From assembly GCF_000012645.1 (NCBI RefSeq), contig NC_007577.1, forward strand, positions 1,364,001-1,428,000: a stretch of DNA of 64,000 nt, written 5' to 3'. Of the stretch, positions 50,774-57,578 are shown piece after piece. This DNA comes from Prochlorococcus marinus str. MIT 9312 (GTDB taxonomy: Bacteria > Cyanobacteriota > Cyanobacteriia > PCC-6307 > Cyanobiaceae). A model generated the notes under the pieces. That model had not been told where the DNA came from. It did no database searches and saw only the letters and a program-made list of their open reading frames with translations. The stretch's first letter is position 1; each line of letters opens with the position of its first letter. A program made the translations under genes and the position numbers.

Positions 50774-50817
50774 ATTGACAGTCGATCTAACATGGAGGGG
50801 TAAAACCCTCTTTTTTT
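50774..50817 (+). repeat. ATTGACAGTnGATCTAA repeat with terminator, abutting a start codon
   Basis: ATTGACAGTCGATCTAAC, a hairpin GAGGG/CCCTC (50795-50810) and seven Ts, then directly ATG of the 2OG oxygenase. Same architecture as 34363-34406. Confidence 0.75.
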
Positions 50818-51450
50818 ATGGAACTAATTGGGAAATATAAAAATTCAGGATTCGAAGCGGTAGCTGATGGTGTTATTTCTTTTTTTGATCGCCGTAAAGA
50901 CTTACATACTAATGGTATAGCTTTTGGTCAAAGCATCTCTTTGAATTCTGATCCTTACAAAGTTTCCACTGATATTAGTCTTGTTTCTATAGATCGTTCA
51001 GATCCAGAAGCCTTTGCAATCTCTGAAGTTATAATTAGAGGAGTTAATGCTGCACTAAAAAAATATCTAGAAGATCGGCCACTAGTGAAGGAATGTTGCC
51101 CAGAACAATCTTTATTTGTTAACCCAATATTTAATTTACAACGTTATGCTCCGGGAGAAGGATTTAAGAAATGGCATTGCGATTGGACTATTAGTAATGA
51201 ATCTACAGAACCTGTACACCGAGTATTAGCTTGGATTCTTTATTGTAATGATGTCACTTCTGGCGGGACTGAATTTCGTTGGCAGCAGCATCATGAAGAA
51301 GCTGAAAGAGGAAAACTTATTATCTTTCCCGCAGGAATTTCTCATATTCATCGCGGTAGAGTCAATAATACTGATTTTAAAACTATCGCAACCGGTTGGA
51401 TAAATGCAGGTAATCTTGAAACCTATATTTCACGATTAGCGAACTCCTAA
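50818..51450 (+). CDS. 2OG-Fe(II) oxygenase (prolyl-4-hydroxylase-like)
   Basis: 210 residues. The double-stranded beta-helix core has the facial triad HCDW (H-x-D) and SHIHRG, with IATGWI near the end. LQRYAPGEGFKKWHCDW is typical of the P4H-like group common in marine bacteria and cyanophages. Substrate unknown. It starts immediately after a terminator-like hairpin and between two mosaic repeats, which suggests acquisition by transfer or transcription controlled by readthrough. Confidence 0.85.
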   Translation: MELIGKYKNSGFEAVADGVISFFDRRKDLHTNGIAFGQSISLNSDPYKVSTDISLVSIDRSDPEAFAISEVIIRGVNAALKKYLEDRPLVKECCPEQSLFVNPIFNLQRYAPGEGFKKWHCDWTISNESTEPVHRVLAWILYCNDVTSGGTEFRWQQHHEEAERGKLIIFPAGISHIHRGRVNNTDFKTIATGWINAGNLETYISRLANS

Positions 51451-51503
51451 ACTTTTTCAAACCTATATTTTCACCGAGATCCCATGCCACAAAAGGAACC
51501 TAG

Positions 51504-51590
51504 CTACTGGCTAATATAAAAGTACACCCGTCTAGCTATTACTGCGATCTCAAGGATTAGAGATTTTCTACCCAAACTTTACCCAAACTC
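51504..51590 (+). repeat. Mosaic repeat, copy D (partial)
   Basis: CTACTGGCTAATATAAAAG corresponds to the EVE gene codons around YWLM; then TCTAGCTATTACTGCGATCT and a doubled CCCAAACTT word as in copies A and B. About 55 bases after the 2OG gene, so that gene is flanked by copies B and D. Confidence 0.7.
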
Positions 51591-51687
51591 TTTATTGATT
51601 AAAAGTAGATCCAAAATCGTTATTAGTCATTACTTGATAAATATCTAACTTCAAATTCAATTAAGGATGGATTAAAACAGATCTATC

Positions 51688-52305
51688 CTAAATATCTAGA
51701 TCACTAATCAACTCAGCTCCTTTTGCGCGGATAATTTGCTCTGAAGGAAAATTACTATTCGAACAAGAACATTTTCCTTTTTCTGAATTGTTAATCCAAT
51801 TAATTATTCCAGTTCTTAGAGGAGAAGGACAAATTTGACTATCCTTAAGAGAATTCATTTCATCACAATCAAGTGAATCTCCATGATCGATAAACAGAAT
51901 CTCTTTTAATCTAAGTGAACATTTTTCATTCCATTTATCAAAGCAATTCAAATGACTAATTAGGTCATTACATGCATCTTTAGTTGAATTATATTTTTTT
52001 CTCTTAACTTCTTTTTGGAAAATAGCTTTAACAAAATCATTAAAGTTAGCTGCTTCTTGAGGAGTAAAATCAGGAAACTTTTTCTTTTGTTTTATAGCTA
52101 AACCAATATTTTCTTCAATCAACTTCAATCTATTTTCATGATTACTTAATCTTATTTCTACATCATCTGAAGCATCGTTATTTAGATGTTTTTTGAAAAA
52201 ATCATTTACATACTCAACTAAAGATTTACCTTCCTTTCTTGCACTAGTTTTTATTTCTTTTAAAAGATTTGGATCAATATTAATATTGAGTTGAGTCCTT
52301 TTCAT
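51688..52305 (-). CDS. Ribbon-helix-helix N-terminal protein
   Basis: 205 residues. MKRTQLNINIDPNLLKEIKT then SARKEGKSLVEYVNDFF is a ribbon-helix-helix (Arc/CopG-like) DNA-binding motif. The next 60 residues are helical; the C-terminal half has many cysteines (CFDKWNEKCS, GKCSCSNSN). Possibly a transcriptional regulator with a metal- or redox-sensing tail. Partners unknown. Confidence 0.72.
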   Translation of the reverse strand: MKRTQLNINIDPNLLKEIKTSARKEGKSLVEYVNDFFKKHLNNDASDDVEIRLSNHENRLKLIEENIGLAIKQKKKFPDFTPQEAANFNDFVKAIFQKEVKRKKYNSTKDACNDLISHLNCFDKWNEKCSLRLKEILFIDHGDSLDCDEMNSLKDSQICPSPLRTGIINWINNSEKGKCSCSNSNFPSEQIIRAKGAELISDLDI

Positions 52306-52440
52306 CGAAAAATCAACTAAAAATTACTAAATAATCATTCATATAATAACCAAATTATTAATTTTTAATGACTCTCAAAATATAATCATTTTATACACTT
52401 CTAAACTTGCCAAAATATTCTGAATATATTGACTTCTTGT

Positions 52441-53595
52441 TTAGAATTTAAAGCTGGTTTTCACTATCACTCCTGATACATCATCAGCTCCATCCTGCTG
52501 CACTGCAAAGATTGAGGGGGTTATTGAAATATTGTCATTGATTTGCATCTTATAAAAAGTCTCCCATGCTAAGGGATCATCATAGCCATCATCATCCCTA
52601 TGAGTTTCCGCTGTTCCAATAGCAAATCCTAGGTTATTTCCTTCTTTAATTACATCGTTCCAAAGAATACCAACTGTCCATGTATTACCATCCTCAATAG
52701 AATTTGCAGCTGTATCTGGATCATCATGATTATCTGGATTCTTCCATCCAAAGCCAGCACTTATTGAAGAAGGTAAGAAGACATCTGACTGATTCAAGAA
52801 ATTGTAAGTGCCATTTATTCCATAAGATGAATAATCATTGGCATCAGGACTATTATCTGTATTTCCACCATCAGAATGTGTATAAGCAAAGGCGAGAGTA
52901 TACGAATCATCTACCAATGCAAGCTGTGTAGTAATGTTGTCTCTTCCTTCTTTAGTTAAAATTCCTTCATTAGAATCAGCATCTTCTGAAACGAGAACAG
53001 TACTTGCTATGAATTTATCTTTGGAATAAGTAACTCCTACTCCTGCTCCCATTCTTTTTGAATAGGTGTCATTAGCTCCAGCTTGATTTAAAACAAATAA
53101 AATTCCATCTTCACCAGGATAAGCTGTTGGCTTAACACCAAGTAAATCATCTTGACGAAGTTGAGGTCCCAATGTGACTTTGACAGTATCACTTACAGGA
53201 AACTTATAAAACAGCTTATGAAGTTCAAGACGGTCATTACTATTAAATGCTGTATCTAGCCTAGACTCTCCATTCATTCCAAAGGGATCCATCATATTAA
53301 AATCACCCGCACGAATAGCAGTCATCAACATGTCTTCTCCTGTAAAGCTTGTCATGCCCATTAACTTTAAGTCGTAGTTAAAATGTACAGCATCTGTTCT
53401 AGTGGAACCATCAACGCCTCCTAAAACAAACGTACTCTTTCCCATAAACATCGTTGTTGGGAACGCGTCAGTCATATTCATATGAGAATCATGCATATGA
53501 TGATCATGATGATTCATTCCTCCTGCATGAATAGCAAGAGGCATAATTGTTCCAAGAAAAGCAGGTGCAAATAATTTCTGAGGAGAAAGCTTCAT
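52441..53595 (-). CDS. Outer-membrane porin with His/Met-rich N-terminus
   Basis: 384 residues. Signal peptide to about residue 25, then GGMNHHDHHMHDSHMNMTDA, a dense His/Met/Asp metal-binding stretch. The remainder is beta-barrel-like, with the C-terminal VIVKTSFKF. The first porin at 49180 has no such stretch and has a coiled coil instead. It is divergent from the DUF3721 lipoprotein gene 74 bases away. Likely a channel for a metal ion or metal complex. Confidence 0.85.
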   Translation of the reverse strand: MKLSPQKLFAPAFLGTIMPLAIHAGGMNHHDHHMHDSHMNMTDAFPTTMFMGKSTFVLGGVDGSTRTDAVHFNYDLKLMGMTSFTGEDMLMTAIRAGDFNMMDPFGMNGESRLDTAFNSNDRLELHKLFYKFPVSDTVKVTLGPQLRQDDLLGVKPTAYPGEDGILFVLNQAGANDTYSKRMGAGVGVTYSKDKFIASTVLVSEDADSNEGILTKEGRDNITTQLALVDDSYTLAFAYTHSDGGNTDNSPDANDYSSYGINGTYNFLNQSDVFLPSSISAGFGWKNPDNHDDPDTAANSIEDGNTWTVGILWNDVIKEGNNLGFAIGTAETHRDDDGYDDPLAWETFYKMQINDNISITPSIFAVQQDGADDVSGVIVKTSFKF

Positions 53596-53669
53596 TAAAA
53601 ATAATTTCTAGGGCATCTAGATTAACTAGTAATTACATATTAATATTGGTATAAATTCTTACAATTCCT

Positions 53670-53927
53670 TTGAAACAAACATTCATTCTTTCTCCAATTT
53701 TCTTAATAACCATACTATTTAGTCTTGGCTGCACTTCAAAAGTTGAAGAAACAAAAACCCCTGCACTTTTTGATTCCAAAAGAGAAGCTGAAAAAGCTGC
53801 TAAAAGTTTTAATTGCACTGGAGCGCATAAGATGGGAAATAAGTGGATGCCTTGCGCAACTCATGAAGCTCATGAAAATTCTCATGACAAGAACAAAAAG
53901 GATCACAATCACCACCATCATCATTAA
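53670..53927 (+). CDS. DUF3721 lipoprotein with His-rich tail
   Basis: 85 residues from TTG. Lipoprotein signal peptide with lipobox LFSLGC (Cys about 21). The DUF3721 core SKREAEKAAKSFNCTGAHKM and GNKWMPCATH is followed by KKDHNHHHHH at the C-terminus. A membrane-anchored periplasmic metal binder is likely. It starts the plus-strand pair with the 53935 gene. Confidence 0.83.
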   Translation: MKQTFILSPIFLITILFSLGCTSKVEETKTPALFDSKREAEKAAKSFNCTGAHKMGNKWMPCATHEAHENSHDKNKKDHNHHHHH

Positions 53928-53934
53928 TTCTTAA

Positions 53935-54378
53935 ATGAAGGATTCAGAAAATACTAATCAGAATAAAACTGATGGTCCCGCACATTGCGGTAGTAAGCCA
54001 AAGAAAATTGCAATTGGAATAGCTCCGCTTGGATACATATCAATTGGAATAGTCCCCATGGGTATTGTCACCATAGGAATTGTGCCAATGGGAGTAGTCT
54101 CTTTTGGCGTAGTTGCAATGGGAGTAATAAATGCCTCCATAGTTGGAATGGGTGTTTTCTCTGCTGGAATTACAACGATGGGATTAAAAGTTTGGACTCC
54201 TATAGGACCTAACATTGAACAAAGCACTAAACAAAATAATTCTTCAGATTCAATGAATATTTATGCATATCCCACAAAAGCCAAAGCTATTGAAGAAGCG
54301 AAAAAACTTGGATGCAAGGGGATTCATAAAATGGGTGATTTATGGATGCCATGCGCAACACATGGTTTAAATAAATAA
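53935..54378 (+). CDS. Hydrophobic GIVPMG-repeat protein with C-terminal DUF3721
   Basis: 147 residues. Residues 25-82 consist of short repeats (IGIAPLGYISIGIVPMGIVT continuing similarly) as found in Gly/Met-rich beta-solenoid or membrane-associated repeats. The C-terminal 40 residues are a DUF3721 unit: YPTKAKAIEEAKKLGCKGIH, then WMPCATH. It starts seven bases after the lipoprotein gene. A terminator follows directly. Confidence 0.8.
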   Translation: MKDSENTNQNKTDGPAHCGSKPKKIAIGIAPLGYISIGIVPMGIVTIGIVPMGVVSFGVVAMGVINASIVGMGVFSAGITTMGLKVWTPIGPNIEQSTKQNNSSDSMNIYAYPTKAKAIEEAKKLGCKGIHKMGDLWMPCATHGLNK

Positions 54379-54403
54379 AAAAGAGGCTTTAAAACCTCTT
54401 TTT
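54378..54403 (+). terminator. Terminator of the DUF3721 pair
   Basis: AAAAGAGG/CCTCTTTT stem around a CTTTAAAA loop, ending in a T-run, directly at the stop codon. Confidence 0.8.
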
Positions 54404-54405
54404 AG

Positions 54406-54651
54406 AAAGGAGGAGAGTTAGAGGATATATCTTTTAAATCAATATTCAATAATAGTAGATTTCTTGTTGGTCCTAAGGAATGTGAAATTACTGGCATAAC
54501 TTGGAGTTCTGATAAGAAGACAATGTTTGTAGGTGTACAACATCCTGGAGAAAAAAATCCAGATAGTTGTCATTTCCCTGATGGAGGTAATAGCGTTCCA
54601 AGGTCTACAGTTATTGCCATCACAAGAAATAATGGAAGAGCAATTGGATAA
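54406..54651 (+). pseudogene. 3' remnant of a PhoX-type (DUF839) phosphatase gene
   Basis: An open frame without a usable start reads RFLVGPKECEITGITWSSDK, KTMFVGVQHPGEK, then CHFPDGGNSVPRSTVIAI and stops. This is the C-terminal end of the PhoX/DUF839 family (GPxxCExTGxxxxxDxxTMFVxxQHPGE). The N-terminal 85-90% of the protein is absent. It sits between a terminator and tatA. Confidence 0.82.
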
Positions 54652-54681
54652 TGTATAAAACAAAAAAATTAGGCTGATAAC

Positions 54682-54951
54682 ATGAATATATTTGGTGTTG
54701 GAATTCCAGAAATTGCTGTAATTTTTGTTTTAGCTCTTTTAATATTTGGACCTAAAAAGCTACCAGAACTAGGACGTTCAATTGGAAAAACATTGAAAAG
54801 CTTGCAACAAGCTTCAGGAGAGTTTCAAAAAGAAATTGAGAAGGCAGTTAAAGAAACTGACGAAGAAGTAATAAATGATGGTTCTGAAGTTTTTTCAGAC
54901 AATAGTTTAATAACTGCCAATATTGATGAGGATGAAGATGATGACGATTAA
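54682..54951 (+). CDS. tatA: Twin-arginine translocase TatA/E family subunit
   Basis: 89 residues. N-terminal helix GVGIPEIAVIFVLALLIFGP, then the invariant FGPKKLPELGRSIGKTLKSL hinge and amphipathic helix. A very acidic tail (EDEDDDD) closes it. Pore-forming component for export of folded proteins across cytoplasmic and thylakoid membranes. The adjacent PhoX remnant is of a family exported by Tat. Confidence 0.93.
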   Translation: MNIFGVGIPEIAVIFVLALLIFGPKKLPELGRSIGKTLKSLQQASGEFQKEIEKAVKETDEEVINDGSEVFSDNSLITANIDEDEDDDD

Positions 54952-54988
54952 AGTCAATTAAATCGTTTTTTTAAGATACATTAGCCAT

Positions 54989-55144
54989 CTAAACAAAATA
55001 GTTTTCATCATTTTCCTCAATACTTGTTTCGACCCATTCAGGCGGATAGTCGCCAAGTTTGACATATTGATAAAGCTTATCTAGATCTGGATCGTAATAA
55101 GTGTCATTGATTTTTGGATCTTTGATTACTTTACTTGGATGCAT
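54989..55144 (-). CDS. 51-residue acidic hypothetical protein
   Basis: ATG at 55142-55144. MHPSKVIKDPKINDTYYDPD, LDKLYQYVKLGDYPPEWVET, then an acidic end. Aromatic and Pro-rich, clearly protein-like. Function unknown. Confidence 0.65.
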   Translation of the reverse strand: MHPSKVIKDPKINDTYYDPDLDKLYQYVKLGDYPPEWVETSIEENDENYFV

Positions 55145-55332
55145 AAATAAAATCTGATTTATAAAAGTGAATTTTTAAAATCATTTATTGCTTTAAATGG
55201 TTTGTCTTCAATATTTAAGGCGTGAAAATAAAGAAGACTTTTAAAAGTTAAGATGCCAAGATTAAGGAAAAATTAATTAAAAAATAAATTTGTTTAAAAC
55301 AATTTCACTCATAATTGTTTAGCAAGTAATCC

Positions 55333-55587
55333 CTAAAAAGAAATTTTATCTAAAGACAAAATATCTTGTACTTTAACCGTATTTAGCTGATCATTATTTT
55401 CTAGATTTTTATACAATCTTCTTGATTGGGGTGATTTAAGTGCGTTATTGTAATTTTCAATAAATTCCGAATCATCCAAAATAGATTTATCTTTACTTTT
55501 GAATCTTTCTTTCTGGATATTTTTTAAATTTCCAATCTCTTTTGTTTGAGCATCACGATTGCGTGGAGGAAAATTTTCTAATTTCAT
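55333..55587 (-). CDS. 84-residue soluble hypothetical protein
   Basis: MKLENFPPRNRDAQTKEIGN, LKNIQKERFKSKDKSILDDS, then SPQSRRLYKNLENNDQ. Hydrophilic and probably partly disordered. No domain recognised. Confidence 0.6.
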   Translation of the reverse strand: MKLENFPPRNRDAQTKEIGNLKNIQKERFKSKDKSILDDSEFIENYNNALKSPQSRRLYKNLENNDQLNTVKVQDILSLDKISF

Positions 55588-55748
55588 TATTAAATTTTGT
55601 TTTTTATATCTCCAAACCTTAAAGCGTTAAAGTAATGCAGATTCCTGAATTTTAATTTCCACTGTTTAAGAGAGATTTAAGTTGGCAATAAATTTTTTTT
55701 AAACAACTTTAATTGATCAAAACTGTTTTAACCCCCCTTACCCATTAT

Positions 55749-55892
55749 CACTTTCCTAAAAAGGAAATTTGATGGATAATGAACCTAGAATTGAGCATTT
55801 TCAGCATTCTGTTCACACACCGTTCACACATTGTAATTTTCTTATAACTAATTGATATGACTGAAATTAATTACTGGCTAATGAAGAGTGAG
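55749..55892 (+). repeat. Mosaic repeat, copy C (5' region of the EVE gene)
   Basis: CACTTTCCTAAAAAGGAAAT, GATGGATAATGAACCT, then a locus-specific part with GTTCACACA twice, and GATATGACTGAAATTAATTA plus CTGGCTAATGAAGAGTGAG covering the first 12 codons of the EVE gene. The likely parent of copies A, B and D. Confidence 0.72.
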
Positions 55893-56315
55893 CCTGATGC
55901 GTACAGCATAGATAATTTAAAAAATGACGGGATAACTTTATGGGACGGCATAAGAAATTATCAAGCTCGGAATTTCATGAGAAATATGAACATAGGAGAT
56001 AAAGTATTTTTCTATCATTCAAACTGCAAACCCCCAGGTATTGTTGGACTTATGGAGGTGATAAGTCTAAAAATTGTTGATCCTACGCAATTTGATAAAG
56101 CTTCAAAGTATTTTGACCCAAAATCAAAGCCTAATAATCCTAGATGGGATTGTGTAAAAGTAAAATATATATCTAAGTCAAATAAGATGCTAAGTTTGCC
56201 TGAATTAAAGGCTTTATTTAGTGAAGATGAGTTATTAGTTGTTAAAAAAGGTAATAGGTTATCTATATTACCTATCCGAAATGATATAGCAAAATCACTA
56301 CTAGAAAAAATATAA
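55857..56315 (+). CDS. EVE domain protein (DUF55/THYN1 family)
   Basis: 152 residues. YWLMKSEPDAYSIDNLKNDG, WDGIRNYQARNFMRNM and IGDKVFFYHSNCKPPGIVGL are classic EVE-domain motifs forming an aromatic cage that recognises modified bases in DNA or RNA. Full length and intact. Its first codons and upstream region recur as repeats elsewhere in the window. Confidence 0.92.
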   Translation: MTEINYWLMKSEPDAYSIDNLKNDGITLWDGIRNYQARNFMRNMNIGDKVFFYHSNCKPPGIVGLMEVISLKIVDPTQFDKASKYFDPKSKPNNPRWDCVKVKYISKSNKMLSLPELKALFSEDELLVVKKGNRLSILPIRNDIAKSLLEKI

Positions 56316-56323
56316 TTAAATTT

Positions 56324-56581
56324 TCAGTTCTTAAAGTTCATCGAAAACATATTTCCAATATAAAGTCTTGTTAGATTTCTATTTTGAAATCCTTTTTGAA
56401 TCAAAAATCCTGCAATAGCAGCTTGTAGAATCCTGTATTGATCCCAGTTAGGATGTTCCTCAACAAATTCTTTCATAGCCTTTTGGAGATGTTCTTGAAG
56501 TTCACATTTGAAACTAATTACTTCATCGTCCTGATTTGAAATTATTGGATTTACATTGTAATTTAACTTTTGCATTTTCAA
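56324..56581 (-). CDS. DUF2811 domain protein
   Basis: 85 residues. VISFKCELQEHLQKAMKEFV and HPNWDQYRILQAAIAGFLIQ, then TRLYIGNMF, match the cyanobacterial DUF2811 family. Helical; function unknown. Convergent with the EVE gene. Confidence 0.87.
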   Translation of the reverse strand: MKMQKLNYNVNPIISNQDDEVISFKCELQEHLQKAMKEFVEEHPNWDQYRILQAAIAGFLIQKGFQNRNLTRLYIGNMFSMNFKN

Positions 56582-56889
56582 AAAAAATTTTGTTGAATTT
56601 AAATCTTCAAGATCCAGTTTTCTTTAAAATCACAAAATCGTCAACAAGTATTAATTGGAAGCAGTCTCAGTTAATAGAATAATGAGAATTCAGTCATAAA
56701 AGGGGGGATCATAGAAATTATTTTTTTTTTTAAAAATCCTACTTTAATATGAAGAATTATATACAATCAAAAGTTTTCCACACACTTCAGATGATTAAAT
56801 ATTTTTGAAAAAATAGTTGTGGAAAAGTTGTGAATTCTTTTTTTAGACACGGGGAAATATTTTCTAAAATTTCCAATTTTATTTATCTT
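56582..56889. other. Intergenic gap with two inverted DnaA-box words
   Basis: No gene. TTTTCCACA occurs at 56774-56782 on the plus strand and at 56818-56826 on the minus strand, flanked by AT-rich sequence. This 9-mer is the DnaA-box consensus used in cyanobacteria. Confidence 0.5.
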
Positions 56890-57261
56890 TTAATCCATTG
56901 ATTCCCACATTTTTTTTATTTCATAAAATAAATTTTGTGCTATTGGTATCGGCCAATACATTTCGAAAGATCTAGTTTGGTTTTGACTTTCAAAAACAAA
57001 CCTTAAACTCCATTCATTCTTGTTCCCTTTTAACTCAATATACCAAGGCAGTTGTTCTAATTCTAAGGTGATAGACTCCTCATCCATTAATTCATTCTTG
57101 ATGCCTAATAGTTGTTCATTAATTCTTAGAAGTAAAATATAAAGTGAATAAAATTCACTTTTCTGTAACTCAATTGACCAATTATCCACACCAATTAAAA
57201 AGCAGAATTTGCCTTTTGTAAAATCTCTATATAATCTCCATCTTTTTTGCTCTTTTATCAA
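56890..57261 (-). CDS. DUF1818 family protein
   Basis: 123 residues. KRWRLYRDFTKGKFCFLIGV, DNWSIELQKSEFYSLYILLL, NELMDEESITLELE and WSLRFVF match DUF1818, a cyanobacterial family of unknown role. It begins two bases after the stop of rpoZ on the same strand, the usual cyanobacterial order. Confidence 0.88.
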   Translation of the reverse strand: MIKEQKRWRLYRDFTKGKFCFLIGVDNWSIELQKSEFYSLYILLLRINEQLLGIKNELMDEESITLELEQLPWYIELKGNKNEWSLRFVFESQNQTRSFEMYWPIPIAQNLFYEIKKMWESMD

Positions 57262-57263
57262 AG

Positions 57264-57500
57264 CTAACCAGGAAGTAAATCTGGTTGGTCTTGTTCATCG
57301 CTTAGTTCAATAATTGACCTTTGAACAGGTTTAATAGTTGACTCTTCTAGCAACCCATCAAAATCATCAAAACGTCTTTGTTTAGCTCTGAAAGCAATTC
57401 TCACTGTAGTTAAGTATCTATTAGTTGATTTTCTAATTAAGCTCTCACCTCTTTTGGCAAGATCATTAGAATCAATTCCAGCATTATTGGATACGTTCAT
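57264..57500 (-). CDS. rpoZ: DNA-directed RNA polymerase omega subunit
   Basis: 78 residues. [20 protein letters not shown] then [18 protein letters not shown] is the cyanobacterial omega signature; it supports assembly of beta-prime. It is divergent from the Hsp70-like gene and co-directional with the DUF1818 gene. Confidence 0.9.
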   Translation of the reverse strand: MNVSNNAGIDSNDLAKRGESLIRKSTNRYLTTVRIAFRAKQRRFDDFDGLLEESTIKPVQRSIIELSDEQDQPDLLPG

Positions 57501-57578
57501 TAAAAATTTTTTTTAATATATTATGTATCTTACAGTTTATTGGAACGATTCAAAATATAAATTACAAAAAGAACTTAA

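Noticed and set aside
53704-53934. Alternative frames over the DUF3721 lipoprotein gene
   Set aside because: The frame with the lipobox, DUF3721 motif and His tail explains the sequence; the others are Lys- or Met-rich shadows.
54439-54663. Minus-strand open frame opposite the PhoX remnant
   Set aside because: Its translation has no protein-like features, and the plus strand clearly encodes a PhoX C-terminus.
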